From positions 216,752-280,751 of the forward strand of contig CAZPXS010000001.1 in NCBI GenBank assembly GCA_964590075.1: 64,000 bases of DNA, written 5' to 3'. This DNA is from JAGDVO01 sp964590075 [NCBI: uncultured Aquificales bacterium]. GTDB taxonomy: Bacteria > Thermosulfidibacterota > Thermosulfidibacteria > Thermosulfidibacterales. Shown here one piece after another: positions 1 to 8,304 of the stretch. Position numbers and translations under genes: made by a program. The notes under the pieces are model-generated. The model had not been told where the DNA came from. It saw only the letters and a list, made by a program, of their open reading frames with translations, and made no database searches. Numbering within the stretch: position 1 is the first letter of the stretch; each line of letters opens with the position of its first letter.

Positions 1-2
1 GT

Positions 3-716
3 ACTAGTTCAATAAACGCTACCTGGAGTGGAAGCTATTACACGGTTAATTTACCTAACAACCAAATCGTAAATTGTGGTGCCATAGAACTTGGGCAGAA
101 TGGCTATGTTAAGTTTAGTGGTTTTAGCGGGGGAGGTGTGATCTCCGCAAATAACGTTGATATAGCGGGAGATGTTATCCCTTCTACACAACTAACTATT
201 ATCGCAAAGAACCAGCTACAGGATATTTCAAATGGTTATAGTTTAGAAGATGTTAATATATTTGCCAAAAATATTACTATCGATAATCGGAAGATTCTAA
301 TCTTAGGTGGTATACTTTATAGTGGAGGTAAAGGTCAAGGTAATTTTAATATAAATCTTAATTCAAATAGTGAAATTGGAACACAGGATAACCCTACTTT
401 GATAATTTCCGACAATAACATCAATATATCCAGAAATGGTAATGCGGCTATTTATGGTTTAGTGTTTGTTAACGATGCTAATAATAATTTTAGTCTGGCA
501 GGTAGTGGTACTTTTGATATTTATGGCTCAGTTGTATCTAATTCAAGAAATAATAACAGTATAAATATCACCGGTAATTTTGAAATTCACTTTGATTCTA
601 ATGTTTTAAAAAATTTAACCAATAAATGGAGTAGTTTGATGCGGCCTATTTCCTGTAGTAGCAGTAGTTCTAATATGCTAATCCCTCTTATTACAACCAA
701 AATGCTGGTCTACTAA
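3..716 (+). CDS. C-terminal part of an Asn-rich pilus-assembly (PilX-like) or polymer-forming surface protein, 5' truncated
   Basis: The frame is open from the left edge (first full codon at 3) to the TAA at 714-716, so the N-terminus lies outside the window. A GTG at 138 is internal and need not be a start. The visible ~237 residues are rich in Asn, Ser, Gly and Ile, with short beta-strand-like stretches. They include a segment reading GGILYSGG followed by alternating N/I/G residues, then an 'IYGLVFV' and 'FDIYGSVVS' pair, and finally a 'FDSNVLKNL' motif close to the end. This pattern resembles the C-terminal half of PilX-like pilus-assembly proteins, where a right-handed beta repeat ends in a Y/F-D-x-x-V-L motif. 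That assignment is by eye. The signal or prepilin region that would settle it is missing. Codon use is more A/T-rich than in the TCA genes that follow. Confidence 0.4.
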   Translation, partial: TSSINATWSGSYYTVNLPNNQIVNCGAIELGQNGYVKFSGFSGGGVISANNVDIAGDVIPSTQLTIIAKNQLQDISNGYSLEDVNIFAKNITIDNRKILILGGILYSGGKGQGNFNINLNSNSEIGTQDNPTLIISDNNINISRNGNAAIYGLVFVNDANNNFSLAGSGTFDIYGSVVSNSRNNNSINITGNFEIHFDSNVLKNLTNKWSSLMRPISCSSSSSNMLIPLITTKMLVY

Positions 717-750
717 ATAATAAAATAATTAAAAAGGGAGGTGTTGGGTA

Positions 751-1725
751 ATGGGGTTTCCTATTCATAGACCCAGAAGGCTAAGGAAAAACGAACTTAT
801 AAGGAGGATGGTAAGGGAGACCAAACTCAGCGTTGATGATCTTGTTCAGCCCTATTTCGTTGTACCTGGAGAAAATGTTGTGGAACCGATAAGATCGATG
901 CCCGGAATATTTAGGTATTCCGTGGATAAACTGGTGGAGGAGGTTAAGAAAAGTAGAGATCTCGGAATACCTGCTATCATACTTTTTGGTATCCCGGAAA
1001 AGAAAGATTCCATAGCTACCGGTGCCTATGATGATAATGGTATAATACAGAGAGCTGTGAGAGCTATTAAGAAAAAGGTGGATGGGATACTCGTTATTAC
1101 GGATGTATGTCTCTGTGAGTATACGAGTCACGGGCACTGCGGTTTGGTAAAGAGCAATGAGATACTAAATGATCCTACCTTAGAGTTACTTGCCAAAACT
1201 GCGGTGAGTCATGCAAAGGCAGGTGCTGATATCGTAGCTCCAAGTGATATGATGGATGGTAGGGTTATGGCCATAAGGAACGCTCTTGATGAGGCGGGAT
1301 TTAATGATATTCCAATAATGGCTTATTCTGCCAAGTATGCCTCGAGTTTCTACGGTCCCTTTAGGGACGCGGCAGAGAGTGCACCGAGTTTCGGTGATAG
1401 ACGTTCCTATCAGATGGATCCTGCAAATTTAAGAGAGGCTGTTAAAGAGGTAGGACTTGATATAGAGGAGGGGGCGGATATTGTTATGGTAAAGCCTGCT
1501 CTTAGTTATCTTGATGTTGTAAGGGTCATAAGGGAATCCTATCCTGAAGTTCCACTTGCAGCCTATAACGTAAGCGGAGAGTACTCCATGATAAAAGTTA
1601 CAGCGGAAGCTGGATTTCTGGATTATAAGTCCGTAGTTCTTGAGGTGTTAACTTCCATAAAGAGAGCAGGAGCCGATATTATTATAACCTATTTTGCAAA
1701 TGAGGTGGCTGGTTGGTTAAGGTAA
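751..1725 (+). CDS. hemB: Delta-aminolevulinic acid dehydratase (porphobilinogen synthase)
   Basis: HemB condenses two 5-aminolevulinate molecules to porphobilinogen in the cytoplasm, an early step of haem, sirohaem and cobamide synthesis. The 324-residue length is typical. Metal-site cysteines are C120, C122 and C130 in [14 protein letters not shown], so this is the zinc-cysteine type. The two active-site lysines are K195 (YSAKYAS) and K248 ([10 protein letters not shown], the Schiff-base lysine). The start has a strong GGGAGGTG about 8 nt upstream. hemD lies 21 kb downstream at 22773, so the haem pathway is dispersed. No convincing terminator follows; the next gene has its own promoter. Confidence 0.97.
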   Translation: MGFPIHRPRRLRKNELIRRMVRETKLSVDDLVQPYFVVPGENVVEPIRSMPGIFRYSVDKLVEEVKKSRDLGIPAIILFGIPEKKDSIATGAYDDNGIIQRAVRAIKKKVDGILVITDVCLCEYTSHGHCGLVKSNEILNDPTLELLAKTAVSHAKAGADIVAPSDMMDGRVMAIRNALDEAGFNDIPIMAYSAKYASSFYGPFRDAAESAPSFGDRRSYQMDPANLREAVKEVGLDIEEGADIVMVKPALSYLDVVRVIRESYPEVPLAAYNVSGEYSMIKVTAEAGFLDYKSVVLEVLTSIKRAGADIIITYFANEVAGWLR

Positions 1726-1744
1726 GACTTTCACAATAGCTGTG

Positions 1745-1773
1745 TTTACAATAAAGGCCTTTTTTGTTATATA
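1745..1773 (+). promoter_or_regulatory. Sigma-70-type promoter for the aconitase gene
   Basis: TTTACA (1745-1750), 17-nt spacer, TATATA (1768-1773), in the short gap between hemB and acn. Predicted start near 1780 gives a leader of about 27 nt containing the TAGGAGGT ribosome site. Confidence 0.5.
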
Positions 1774-1806
1774 GTGGGTGACAAATCTATTCTAGGAGGT
1801 TTAAAA

Positions 1807-3813
1807 ATGGGTTTGAATCTTGTCCAAAAGATACTGAAGGAACATTTGGTAGAAGGAGAACTTGTACCGGGTAAAGAGATAGCTATTAGGATCGATCAGA
1901 CCCTCTATCAGGACGCAACTGGTACTATGGCAGCCCTTGAGTTTGAGATGATGGGGATCCCAAGAGTGGTTACCGAGGCATCCGTAATCTACATCGATCA
2001 CAAAACTATACAGATGGGTTATGAGGATAAGGATGACCACGAGTACCTAAGGACATTTGCAGCAAGATACGGTTGTTACTATTCAAAACCCGGTAACGGT
2101 ATATGCCATCAGGTACATCTAGAGAGGTTTGCAAAGCCTGGTAAAACCCTGTTAGGTTCCGACTCTCATACTCCCACCGCTGGTGGTATAGGTTGTATAG
2201 CGATTGGAGCGGGTGGTCTGGATGTGTCGGCCGCTATGGCTGGTAGGCCATTTTACATGGTTTGTCCTAAAGTTATAGGTGTAAAACTTACCGGTAGATT
2301 GAGACCATGGGTATCTGCTAAGGATGTTATTTTAAAGATGTTACAGATACTCACCACCAAGGGTAACGTTGGTTGGGCTGTTGAGTATTTTGGGCCTGGT
2401 GTTAAGACCCTATCCGTACCGGAGAGAGCAACTATCACAAATATGGGAGCTGAGCTTGGAGTTACCTTTTCCATATTCCCCTCTGATGAGGTTACGAGGG
2501 AGTTCTTAAAAGCTCAGGGTAGAGAGGAGGATTGGATACCTCTTGAGGCCGATCCCGATGCCGAGTATGAGAGGGTTATAGAGATCGATCTGTCTGAACT
2601 GGAACCTCTTGTAGCCTGCCCACACTCACCCGATAATGTTGTGCCTGTTAGGGATCTTGAAGGTCTCGTCATTGATCAGGTGTGTGTTGGTAGTTGTACT
2701 AATTCGTCCTATAAGGATCTTGCCACTTTCGCTAAGATATTGAAGGCATCAGGAAGGCGCTGTCCGCCTCATCTGGATATAGTAGTAGCACCAGGCTCGA
2801 AACAGGTTTTGAGAATGATAGATAGGGAAGGGTTGCTTGATGCTTTATTTGAGTACGGAATCAGGTTACAGGAACTTGCCTGTGGTTTCTGTATAGGTAT
2901 GGGGCAGGCTCCTAAGAATAACTCTGTAAGCGTTAGAACCAACAATAGAAACTTCTACGCGAGAAGTGGTACCGAAACTGCAGGGGTTTATCTCGTGAGC
3001 CCTGAGACCGCCGCAGCCTGCGCTATCGAGGGGGCATTCCTTGATCCGAGAAAACTTGAGGAAAAGTATGGTATAAAGTACCCTGAAGTTAGGATGCCAG
3101 AAAAGTTCCTTATAGATGACTCTATGATAGTTCCACCACTACCACCGGAAGAGGCGGAAAAGATCGAGATATACCGTGGTCCGAATATCGTTCCACCACC
3201 ACCCAATGAGCCCTTGCCAGCTGAGATAAATGGTGAGGTAACACTTAAGGTTGGGGATAAGATAACGACGGATCATATAATGCCAGCAGGTCAGAGGCTG
3301 AAGTACAGATCTAACGTTCCAAAATACGCTGAATTTGTCTTTGAGCCTGTAGATCCTACTTTCTCAAAGCGTGCTTTGGAGAACAAAAATAAAGGAATTC
3401 ACAATATAATCGTAGGAAGGGAGTCTTACGGACAGGGTTCTTCAAGAGAGCATGCGGCGCTCTGTCCCATGTATCTCGGAGTAAAGGCGGTTGTTGCTGT
3501 ATCTATTGAGAGGATACATAGGGCTAATCTCATAAACTTCGGTATAGTACCCATGTATTTCGTCAATCCTTCAGATTACGATAGGATAGATCAGGGTGAT
3601 AAGGTAAGAATACCTGAAGTAAGAAGGGCGCTGATTGAAGGTAGAGATCAGCTTGAAATGATAGTAACGAAAGCTAACGGCGAGGAGATTAGAATCCCAT
3701 TGAGAATCGATCTATCCGATAGAGAGAGGAAAGTTATCCTACTTGGTGGAATGCTTAATGTGGCTAAGGCATTCGGTACCAAGTCCTTCAAAGAGATAGA
3801 GATAAAGGAGTAG
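1807..3813 (+). CDS. acnA: Aconitate hydratase, Aquifex/delta-proteobacterial type
   Basis: Aconitase interconverts citrate and isocitrate through cis-aconitate using a [4Fe-4S] cluster. The cluster ligands are visible as C297 in VGSCTNSS and C359/C362 in ACGFCIGMG. The C-terminal swivel domain has the substrate-binding RESYGQGSSREHAAL segment. At 668 residues it matches the shorter aconitase family found in Aquifex and many delta-proteobacteria, not the ~890-residue AcnA or AcnB. The chosen ATG has TAGGAGGT 6 nt upstream; an in-frame GTG at 1774 has no ribosome site and overlaps the promoter. The gene opens a cluster holding almost every other TCA enzyme. Homoaconitase or isopropylmalate isomerase would be an alternative, but citrate synthase next door argues for aconitase. 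Confidence 0.95.
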   Translation: MGLNLVQKILKEHLVEGELVPGKEIAIRIDQTLYQDATGTMAALEFEMMGIPRVVTEASVIYIDHKTIQMGYEDKDDHEYLRTFAARYGCYYSKPGNGICHQVHLERFAKPGKTLLGSDSHTPTAGGIGCIAIGAGGLDVSAAMAGRPFYMVCPKVIGVKLTGRLRPWVSAKDVILKMLQILTTKGNVGWAVEYFGPGVKTLSVPERATITNMGAELGVTFSIFPSDEVTREFLKAQGREEDWIPLEADPDAEYERVIEIDLSELEPLVACPHSPDNVVPVRDLEGLVIDQVCVGSCTNSSYKDLATFAKILKASGRRCPPHLDIVVAPGSKQVLRMIDREGLLDALFEYGIRLQELACGFCIGMGQAPKNNSVSVRTNNRNFYARSGTETAGVYLVSPETAAACAIEGAFLDPRKLEEKYGIKYPEVRMPEKFLIDDSMIVPPLPPEEAEKIEIYRGPNIVPPPPNEPLPAEINGEVTLKVGDKITTDHIMPAGQRLKYRSNVPKYAEFVFEPVDPTFSKRALENKNKGIHNIIVGRESYGQGSSREHAALCPMYLGVKAVVAVSIERIHRANLINFGIVPMYFVNPSDYDRIDQGDKVRIPEVRRALIEGRDQLEMIVTKANGEEIRIPLRIDLSDRERKVILLGGMLNVAKAFGTKSFKEIEIKE

Positions 3814-3862
3814 TTTTAGTAGCTTATAAAATAGCTTGTTATTTGGCATCACTAAATTCAAA

Positions 3863-3894
3863 GGGGAAGATGCTAAGCATCTTCCCCTCTTCTT
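3863..3894 (+). terminator. Rho-independent terminator after acn
   Basis: Perfect 11-bp stem GGGGAAGATGC (3863-3873) with GCATCTTCCCC (3877-3887), 3-nt loop TAA, followed by TCTTCTTT. It lies 50 nt past the acn stop. Confidence 0.8.
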
Positions 3895-3949
3895 TATTGC
3901 TATATAATTATTAGCTTTTGTAATTTCAAACAGTTTTTTTCTTGACATC

Positions 3950-3977
3950 TTGACAATCTCGAAAGTAAATGTTAAAT
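3950..3977 (+). promoter_or_regulatory. Sigma-70-type promoter for citrate synthase
   Basis: Exact TTGACA at 3950-3955, 16-nt spacer, TTAAAT at 3972-3977. A second exact TTGACA sits 8 bp upstream (3942-3947), so there may be two overlapping starts. Predicted leader is about 25 nt and holds the AAGGGGG ribosome site. Confidence 0.6.
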
Positions 3978-4009
3978 TTTTCATTAGAAATCTAAAAAGG
4001 GGGTGTACC

Positions 4010-5338
4010 ATGAAGTTAAAGGAGAAGTTGGCTCAGCTTATGCCTCAGTGGAGGGCGGAGATAGCGGAGATCCGAAAGAAGTATGGTAATCGTAAAACCA
4101 TGGATTGTACGATCGAACATGCCTATGGTGGTATGAGAAGCCTTAGATGTATGATTTGTGATACCTCTGAGGTTTTCCCCGATGAGGGAGTGAAGTTTAG
4201 AGGTTACTCTATTCCTGATCTAAGAGAGGGTAAGGCTAAATTACCCACCGCTCCGGGTGGTTTTGAACCCCTTCCTGAGGGCTTGTGGTATCTATTACTT
4301 ACAGGCGAATTGCCCTCAGAGAATGATGTTAAAGAGATCACAGCTGAACTTAATAAGAGAATGTTAAAAGTTCCCCAGTATGTCTTTGATGTTTTAAGGG
4401 CTATGCCGGTTGATACTCATCCCATGACCATGTTTGCCGCTGGTATTCTTGCAATGCAGAGAGAATCTGTCTTTGCCAAGAGATACGAAGAGGGTATGAG
4501 AAGGGAAGAACACTGGGAAGCTATGTTCGAAGATTCTCTCAATCTACTTGCAGCCCTCCCTGTTATTGCTGCCTATATATATAGAAGAAAATATAGAGGT
4601 GATAGTTTCATCAATCCTGATCCTAACCTCGACTGGTCAGCGAATCTCGCGCATATGATGGGTTACGATGAGTTTGAAGTTTATGAGCTATTCAGACTAT
4701 ACATGTTCCTACATGCCGATCATGAGGGTGGTAACGTTTCCGCCCACACCAATCTACTTGTAAACTCAGCTCTTTCCGACATATATAGATCCTTCTCTGC
4801 TGCTATGAACGGTCTTGCCGGTCCTTTACATGGTCTTGCAAACCAGGAAGTTCTCAGATGGATACAGGATCTCTATAAGAGGTTTGGTGGAGTACCGACC
4901 AAGGAACAGTTGGAACAGTTCTGTTGGGATACGTTGAACTCGGGTCAGGTTATTCCCGGTTACGGCCATGCCGTTTTGAGATGTGTTGATCCAAGATACA
5001 CCGCTCAGAGAGATTTCGCTCTAAAACACATGCCCGATGACGAACTATTCAAGGTCGTTTCTCTATGCTTCGAGGTTGTGCCAGAGGTACTCAAGAAACA
5101 CGGAAAGGCTAAGAACCCATGGCCCAACGTTGATGCCCACTCAGGAGTACTCCTCTGGCACTACGGCATAAGAGAGTATGATTTCTATACCGTACTATTC
5201 GGTGTATCGAGAGCTCTCGGTTGTACTGCACAGGCTATAATAGTGAGAGGTTACGGTTTACCCATCGAAAGACCCAAGTCCATTACAACAAGATGGGTCA
5301 AGGAAGTCGCGGAATCACTTCCCGTCGCGGGCTCATAG
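4010..5338 (+). CDS. gltA: Citrate synthase, long (mitochondrial-like) type
   Basis: Citrate synthase forms citrate from oxaloacetate and acetyl-CoA; in some anaerobes it also runs in reverse, cleaving citrate. The catalytic triad is intact: H274 (GPLHGLAN), H320 (PGYGHAVLR) and D375 (PNVDAHSG). These are also the residue numbers of the pig enzyme. The ATG at 4010 follows AAGGGGG with good spacing; reading from the in-frame ATA/ATG codons upstream would run into the promoter. At 442 residues and in sequence style it resembles the eukaryote-like citrate synthases of Geobacter and of Desulfurella-type anaerobes, not hexameric NADH-regulated enzymes. It has its own promoter and terminator, so it can be expressed independently of acn and mdh. 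No ATP-citrate lyase genes are in view. Confidence 0.96.
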   Translation: MKLKEKLAQLMPQWRAEIAEIRKKYGNRKTMDCTIEHAYGGMRSLRCMICDTSEVFPDEGVKFRGYSIPDLREGKAKLPTAPGGFEPLPEGLWYLLLTGELPSENDVKEITAELNKRMLKVPQYVFDVLRAMPVDTHPMTMFAAGILAMQRESVFAKRYEEGMRREEHWEAMFEDSLNLLAALPVIAAYIYRRKYRGDSFINPDPNLDWSANLAHMMGYDEFEVYELFRLYMFLHADHEGGNVSAHTNLLVNSALSDIYRSFSAAMNGLAGPLHGLANQEVLRWIQDLYKRFGGVPTKEQLEQFCWDTLNSGQVIPGYGHAVLRCVDPRYTAQRDFALKHMPDDELFKVVSLCFEVVPEVLKKHGKAKNPWPNVDAHSGVLLWHYGIREYDFYTVLFGVSRALGCTAQAIIVRGYGLPIERPKSITTRWVKEVAESLPVAGS

Positions 5339-5343
5339 TAGAG

Positions 5344-5374
5344 AAAGGGGTAGGTGTACGCCTACCCCTTTTTT
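5344..5374 (+). terminator. Rho-independent terminator after citrate synthase
   Basis: Stem AAAGGGGTAGG (5344-5354) with CCTACCCCTTT (5361-5371), 6-nt loop, closing into a T-run to 5374. It begins 5 nt after the stop codon. Confidence 0.85.
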
Positions 5375-5418
5375 AATTTTAAATTTTTTAAATCAAACTT
5401 CACTATAGGAGGTAAGTT

Positions 5419-6363
5419 ATGGGTAAGAGAGCCAAGATAAGTGTAATAGGTGCTGGAAGGGTAGGAGAACATGTAGCTTTGTTCTGTGCTATCAAGGAAC
5501 TCGGTGATGTGGTACTCTATGATATTGTTGAAAATATGCCACAGGGTAAGGCTCTGGATCTTTATCAGACAATGCCACTTGGTGGTTGGGATTCAAAGAT
5601 CTACGGTACAAATAGTTATGAGGATATAAAGGATTCCGATATTGTGGTAATTACGGCAGGATTCCCGAGAAAACCGGGAATGAGTAGGGATGATCTACTT
5701 AAGGCAAATGCCGATATAGTTAAAGTTGCGGCTGAAAATGTAGCAAAATACGCTCCCAATAGTTTCATAATCGTAGTTACCAACCCCCTCGATGCTATGA
5801 CTCAGCTTGCATGGCATGTCTCAGGTTTCCCCAAAAACAGGGTTATGGGACAGGCTGGTAACCTTGACTCAGCAAGATTCTGCGCCTTTATATCCATGGA
5901 GTTGAATGTGTCTGTTAGGGATGTACAGGCTCTTGTTCTTGGTGGTCACGGTGACGATATGGTTCCGCTACCGAAGTATACTGTTGTGAATGGAGTAACG
6001 GTTGATCAGCTTATACCTCCCGATAGATTACAGGCTTTGATTGAAAGGACAAGGTTCGGTGGAGGAGAGATAGTAAAATTGCTTGGATACTCCGCCTATT
6101 ATGCTCCTGCTTTGGCTACGGTTAAGATGGTTGAAGCTATCTTGAAGGATCAGAAGAGCTTACAGGCCTGCGCTGCCTACTGTGAGGGTGAGTACGGTAT
6201 TAACGGTGTATTTTGCGGTGTACCTTGTATTCTTGGTGCTAATGGTGTAGAGAAGATAGTTGAGATTCAGTTAACAAAAGAAGAGCTTGAGGCTTTACAA
6301 GCCTCGGCAGGTAGGGTAAAAGGACTTGTAGATCAGCTCAGGGAGTTTGGTTACATAAAATAA
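5419..6363 (+). CDS. mdh: Malate dehydrogenase (NAD, LDH-like MDH)
   Basis: This enzyme interconverts malate and oxaloacetate. The N-terminal Rossmann motif is G11-A-G-R-V-G16 and an acidic residue, D35, ends the second strand, which indicates NAD preference. The substrate loop GFPRKPGMSRDDLL carries Arg at the discriminating position, which marks MDH rather than LDH. The catalytic histidine is H177 in LGGHGDDMVPLP. Length 314 is typical. ATAGGAGGT precedes the ATG. The upstream terminator separates it from gltA, but no convincing promoter was seen in the 44-nt gap. Downstream lies the hairpin and mini-ORF before fumA. Confidence 0.95.
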   Translation: MGKRAKISVIGAGRVGEHVALFCAIKELGDVVLYDIVENMPQGKALDLYQTMPLGGWDSKIYGTNSYEDIKDSDIVVITAGFPRKPGMSRDDLLKANADIVKVAAENVAKYAPNSFIIVVTNPLDAMTQLAWHVSGFPKNRVMGQAGNLDSARFCAFISMELNVSVRDVQALVLGGHGDDMVPLPKYTVVNGVTVDQLIPPDRLQALIERTRFGGGEIVKLLGYSAYYAPALATVKMVEAILKDQKSLQACAAYCEGEYGINGVFCGVPCILGANGVEKIVEIQLTKEELEALQASAGRVKGLVDQLREFGYIK

Positions 6364-6378
6364 AAGGAGGATTGTTTA

Positions 6379-6408
6379 ATGCTAAAAGGGGAGGCAATCT
6401 CTATTTGA
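6379..6408 (+). CDS. Possible 9-codon leader peptide between mdh and fumA
   Basis: ATG at 6379 is preceded by AAAAGGAGG with an ideal 8-nt spacer and encodes nine residues (MLKGEAISI) before TGA at 6406-6408. The frame runs through the left arm of the hairpin at 6387-6425 and stops in its loop. A ribosome here would melt the stem. The sequence shows a well-formed start; that it is translated, or regulates anything, is inference. Confidence 0.35.
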   Translation: MLKGEAISI

Positions 6409-6425
6409 GGGAGATTGCCTCCCCT
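6387..6425 (+). promoter_or_regulatory. 15-bp perfect hairpin upstream of fumA (terminator or translational switch)
   Basis: AGGGGAGGCAATCTC (6387-6401) pairs without mismatch with GAGATTGCCTCCCCT (6411-6425), 9-nt loop. What follows is TAAATTTATTTT, a poor T-run, so terminator strength is uncertain. The right arm CCTCCCCT (6418-6425) could instead pair over 7 bp with the fumA ribosome site AGGGGGG (6438-6444). Confidence 0.6.
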
Positions 6426-6451
6426 AAATTTATTTTGAGGGGGGTAGTGAT

Positions 6452-7291
6452 ATGAGAACCATAGACGTAAGTGAGATAACAGAAGCTATCGCAAAGCTCT
6501 GTATCGATGCTAACTATAATCTTCCCGATGACGTTTACGAAGCTCTCAAAAGAGCTCTTGATGAGGAGAAGTCCCCGGTTGGTAAAAGTGTTCTCAAGAT
6601 GATAATTGAAAATGCCGATCTTGCAAGGCAGGGTATTGCTCCTATCTGCCAGGATTGCGGTTTAGCTGTTATTTTTGTCGAGATAGGACAGGATGTTCAC
6701 TTTGTCGGTGGTAACCTGAGGGATGCTATATTCGAGGGTGTTAGGAAAGGTTATCGTGAAGGCTATCTAAGAAAGTCCACCTGTCATCCATTTACTAGAG
6801 CCAATGTGGGAGACAATACTCCACCGGTTATCCACTACGACATAGTTCCCGGTGATAAGGTGAGGATAGTGGTAGCTCCTAAAGGTGGTGGTAGTGAGAA
6901 TATGAGTATGGTCACGATGCTTAAACCTGCCGATGGTTTACAGGGAGTGATTGAAACTGTCGTTAGAAGAGTGGATGAGGCTGGTGGTAATCCCTGCCCG
7001 CCGATAATAGTTGGTGTGGGTGTAGGTGGTACTTTCGAGAGAAGTGCTTTTCTCGCCAAAAAGGCACTTCTAAGGCATGTTGGAAAACCCAATCCTGATA
7101 TGGAATTGGCAAAGATTGAGAAGATAATGTTAGAGAGAATCAATAAGCTCGGTATAGGCCCTATGGGTTGGGGTGGTACTGTTACAGCGCTAGCTGTACA
7201 TTTTGAGATGGAGCCTGTTCATATAGCGAGTTTACCTGTTGCTATAAATATAAACTGCCATGCCGCAAGGCATAAGGAAATTGTAATCTAA
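6452..7291 (+). CDS. fumA: Fumarate hydratase class I, alpha (N-terminal) subunit
   Basis: The alpha half of the oxygen-sensitive [4Fe-4S] fumarase, which interconverts fumarate and malate. At 279 residues it corresponds to the separate alpha subunit of two-subunit enzymes. Conserved features are PICQDCG (C66, C69), a cysteine in KSTCHPF, GGGSENMSM in the middle and NINCHAARH near the C-terminus. Which three cysteines hold the cluster cannot be settled by eye. The ATG follows AGGGGGG. The partner subunit starts 17 nt after the stop, so the two are cotranscribed. L-tartrate dehydratase alpha is a close paralogue, but the TCA setting favours fumarase. Translation may be influenced by the hairpin just upstream. 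Confidence 0.93.
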   Translation: MRTIDVSEITEAIAKLCIDANYNLPDDVYEALKRALDEEKSPVGKSVLKMIIENADLARQGIAPICQDCGLAVIFVEIGQDVHFVGGNLRDAIFEGVRKGYREGYLRKSTCHPFTRANVGDNTPPVIHYDIVPGDKVRIVVAPKGGGSENMSMVTMLKPADGLQGVIETVVRRVDEAGGNPCPPIIVGVGVGGTFERSAFLAKKALLRHVGKPNPDMELAKIEKIMLERINKLGIGPMGWGGTVTALAVHFEMEPVHIASLPVAININCHAARHKEIVI

Positions 7292-7308
7292 TTCTTGGAG
7301 GTGCTATT

Positions 7309-7869
7309 ATGAGTGAAGTTATAAGGTTAACGACACCACTTAAAGATGAGGATATTGTTAAGTTAAAGGCGGGTGATAATGTTCTAATAAGTGGAGTTAT
7401 CTATACAGCGAGGGATGCAGCTCATAAGAGAATGATAGAGGCACTTGAGAAGGGAGAGTCTCTACCCTTCGATGTGAGGGGACAGATCATATACTATGTT
7501 GGTCCATCTCCGGCGAGACCAGGTAGGCCCATAGGTGCAGCAGGACCTACAACGAGTTACAGGATGAATCCTTACGCACCAAAATTGATAGCCTTAGGTT
7601 TAAAGGGCATGATCGGTAAAGGTAAGATGAGTGAGGAAGTTAAGGAGTGTTGTAAGAAATATAAAGCTATTTATTTTGGTGCCGTAGGTGGTGCGGGTGC
7701 TCTTTTGGCTGAAAGGATAAAGTCTGCTGAAGTTATCGCTTATGAGGATCTTGGTCCAGAAGCTGTTAGAAAGCTTGTGGTGGAGGATTTCCCAGCAGTA
7801 GTGGTATACGATACCCATGGTGGGGATCTTGAAGAAATGGGTAAATTGCAGTATAGGGTTCAAGAGTAA
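7309..7869 (+). CDS. fumB: Fumarate hydratase class I, beta (C-terminal) subunit
   Basis: The beta subunit, 186 residues, completes the active site of the alpha subunit encoded just upstream. The family signature GPTTSYRM lies at residues 79-86 (usually GPTTSGRM, so the Gly-to-Tyr change is mildly unusual), followed by the glycine-lysine segment GMIGKGKM and a C-terminal HGGDLEEMGKL. A CTTGGAGGTG ribosome site precedes the ATG. The sdh genes start 34 nt downstream with no terminator between, so fumAB and sdhCDAB probably form one operon catalysing malate-fumarate-succinate. Confidence 0.93.
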   Translation: MSEVIRLTTPLKDEDIVKLKAGDNVLISGVIYTARDAAHKRMIEALEKGESLPFDVRGQIIYYVGPSPARPGRPIGAAGPTTSYRMNPYAPKLIALGLKGMIGKGKMSEEVKECCKKYKAIYFGAVGGAGALLAERIKSAEVIAYEDLGPEAVRKLVVEDFPAVVVYDTHGGDLEEMGKLQYRVQE

Positions 7870-7903
7870 GAGAGCATAATTACATAATAAAAGGAGGTTT
7901 GAA

Positions 7904-8293
7904 ATGTTAGAGAAGCCCCCAGTTATTAAAACGTACAGGTGGCATCTTGGGTCCATTGCATGGATTCTACATAGGATTACGGGTCTTCTACTTGTGTTTT
8001 ATCTTCTTCTTCACATTTGGGTTACCCATCATATAAGTCAGGGGCCTGAGGGTTTCAATAAGGTTATGTCCGTGGTTCAACAGCCTATTTTCCTATTACT
8101 CGAGATAGGTCTATTGGGAACGGTTCTCTATCATGCCTTCAACGGTTTGAGGATCATAATAGTTGAATTTGCCGATAATGGGGCCAGCGCTCATAAAACA
8201 CTTTTTGGTATAATGATGGCTATAGCCGGCATACTCTTTCTTATCGGCGGGATACCGATGTTTATGCATTTCTTGCATGTTCTTAATAAATGA
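7904..8293 (+). CDS. sdhC: Succinate dehydrogenase/fumarate reductase cytochrome b subunit C
   Basis: Membrane anchor of complex II, 129 residues with three hydrophobic segments (about 27-47, 62-80, 100-122). The family signature is seen as HRITG (H23-G27). Two histidines lie in helices at likely haem positions: H37 (LLLHIWVTH) and H77 (YHAFNGLR). The next gene is visibly a paralogue with the same arrangement, giving four candidate ligands in the pair. An AAAAGGAGG site precedes the ATG. Confidence 0.88.
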   Translation: MLEKPPVIKTYRWHLGSIAWILHRITGLLLVFYLLLHIWVTHHISQGPEGFNKVMSVVQQPIFLLLEIGLLGTVLYHAFNGLRIIIVEFADNGASAHKTLFGIMMAIAGILFLIGGIPMFMHFLHVLNK

Positions 8294-8304
8294 GGAGGTA
8301 TGAG

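Noticed and set aside
1774-1806. GTG start for aconitase 33 nt upstream of the chosen ATG
   Set aside because: No Shine-Dalgarno, adjoins the -10 box, and adds a non-conserved extension; ATG 1807 has TAGGAGGT.
8290-8304. ATG at 8290 as the sdhD start (4-nt overlap with sdhC)
   Set aside because: No Shine-Dalgarno; the GGAGG at 8294-8298 fits ATG 8305.
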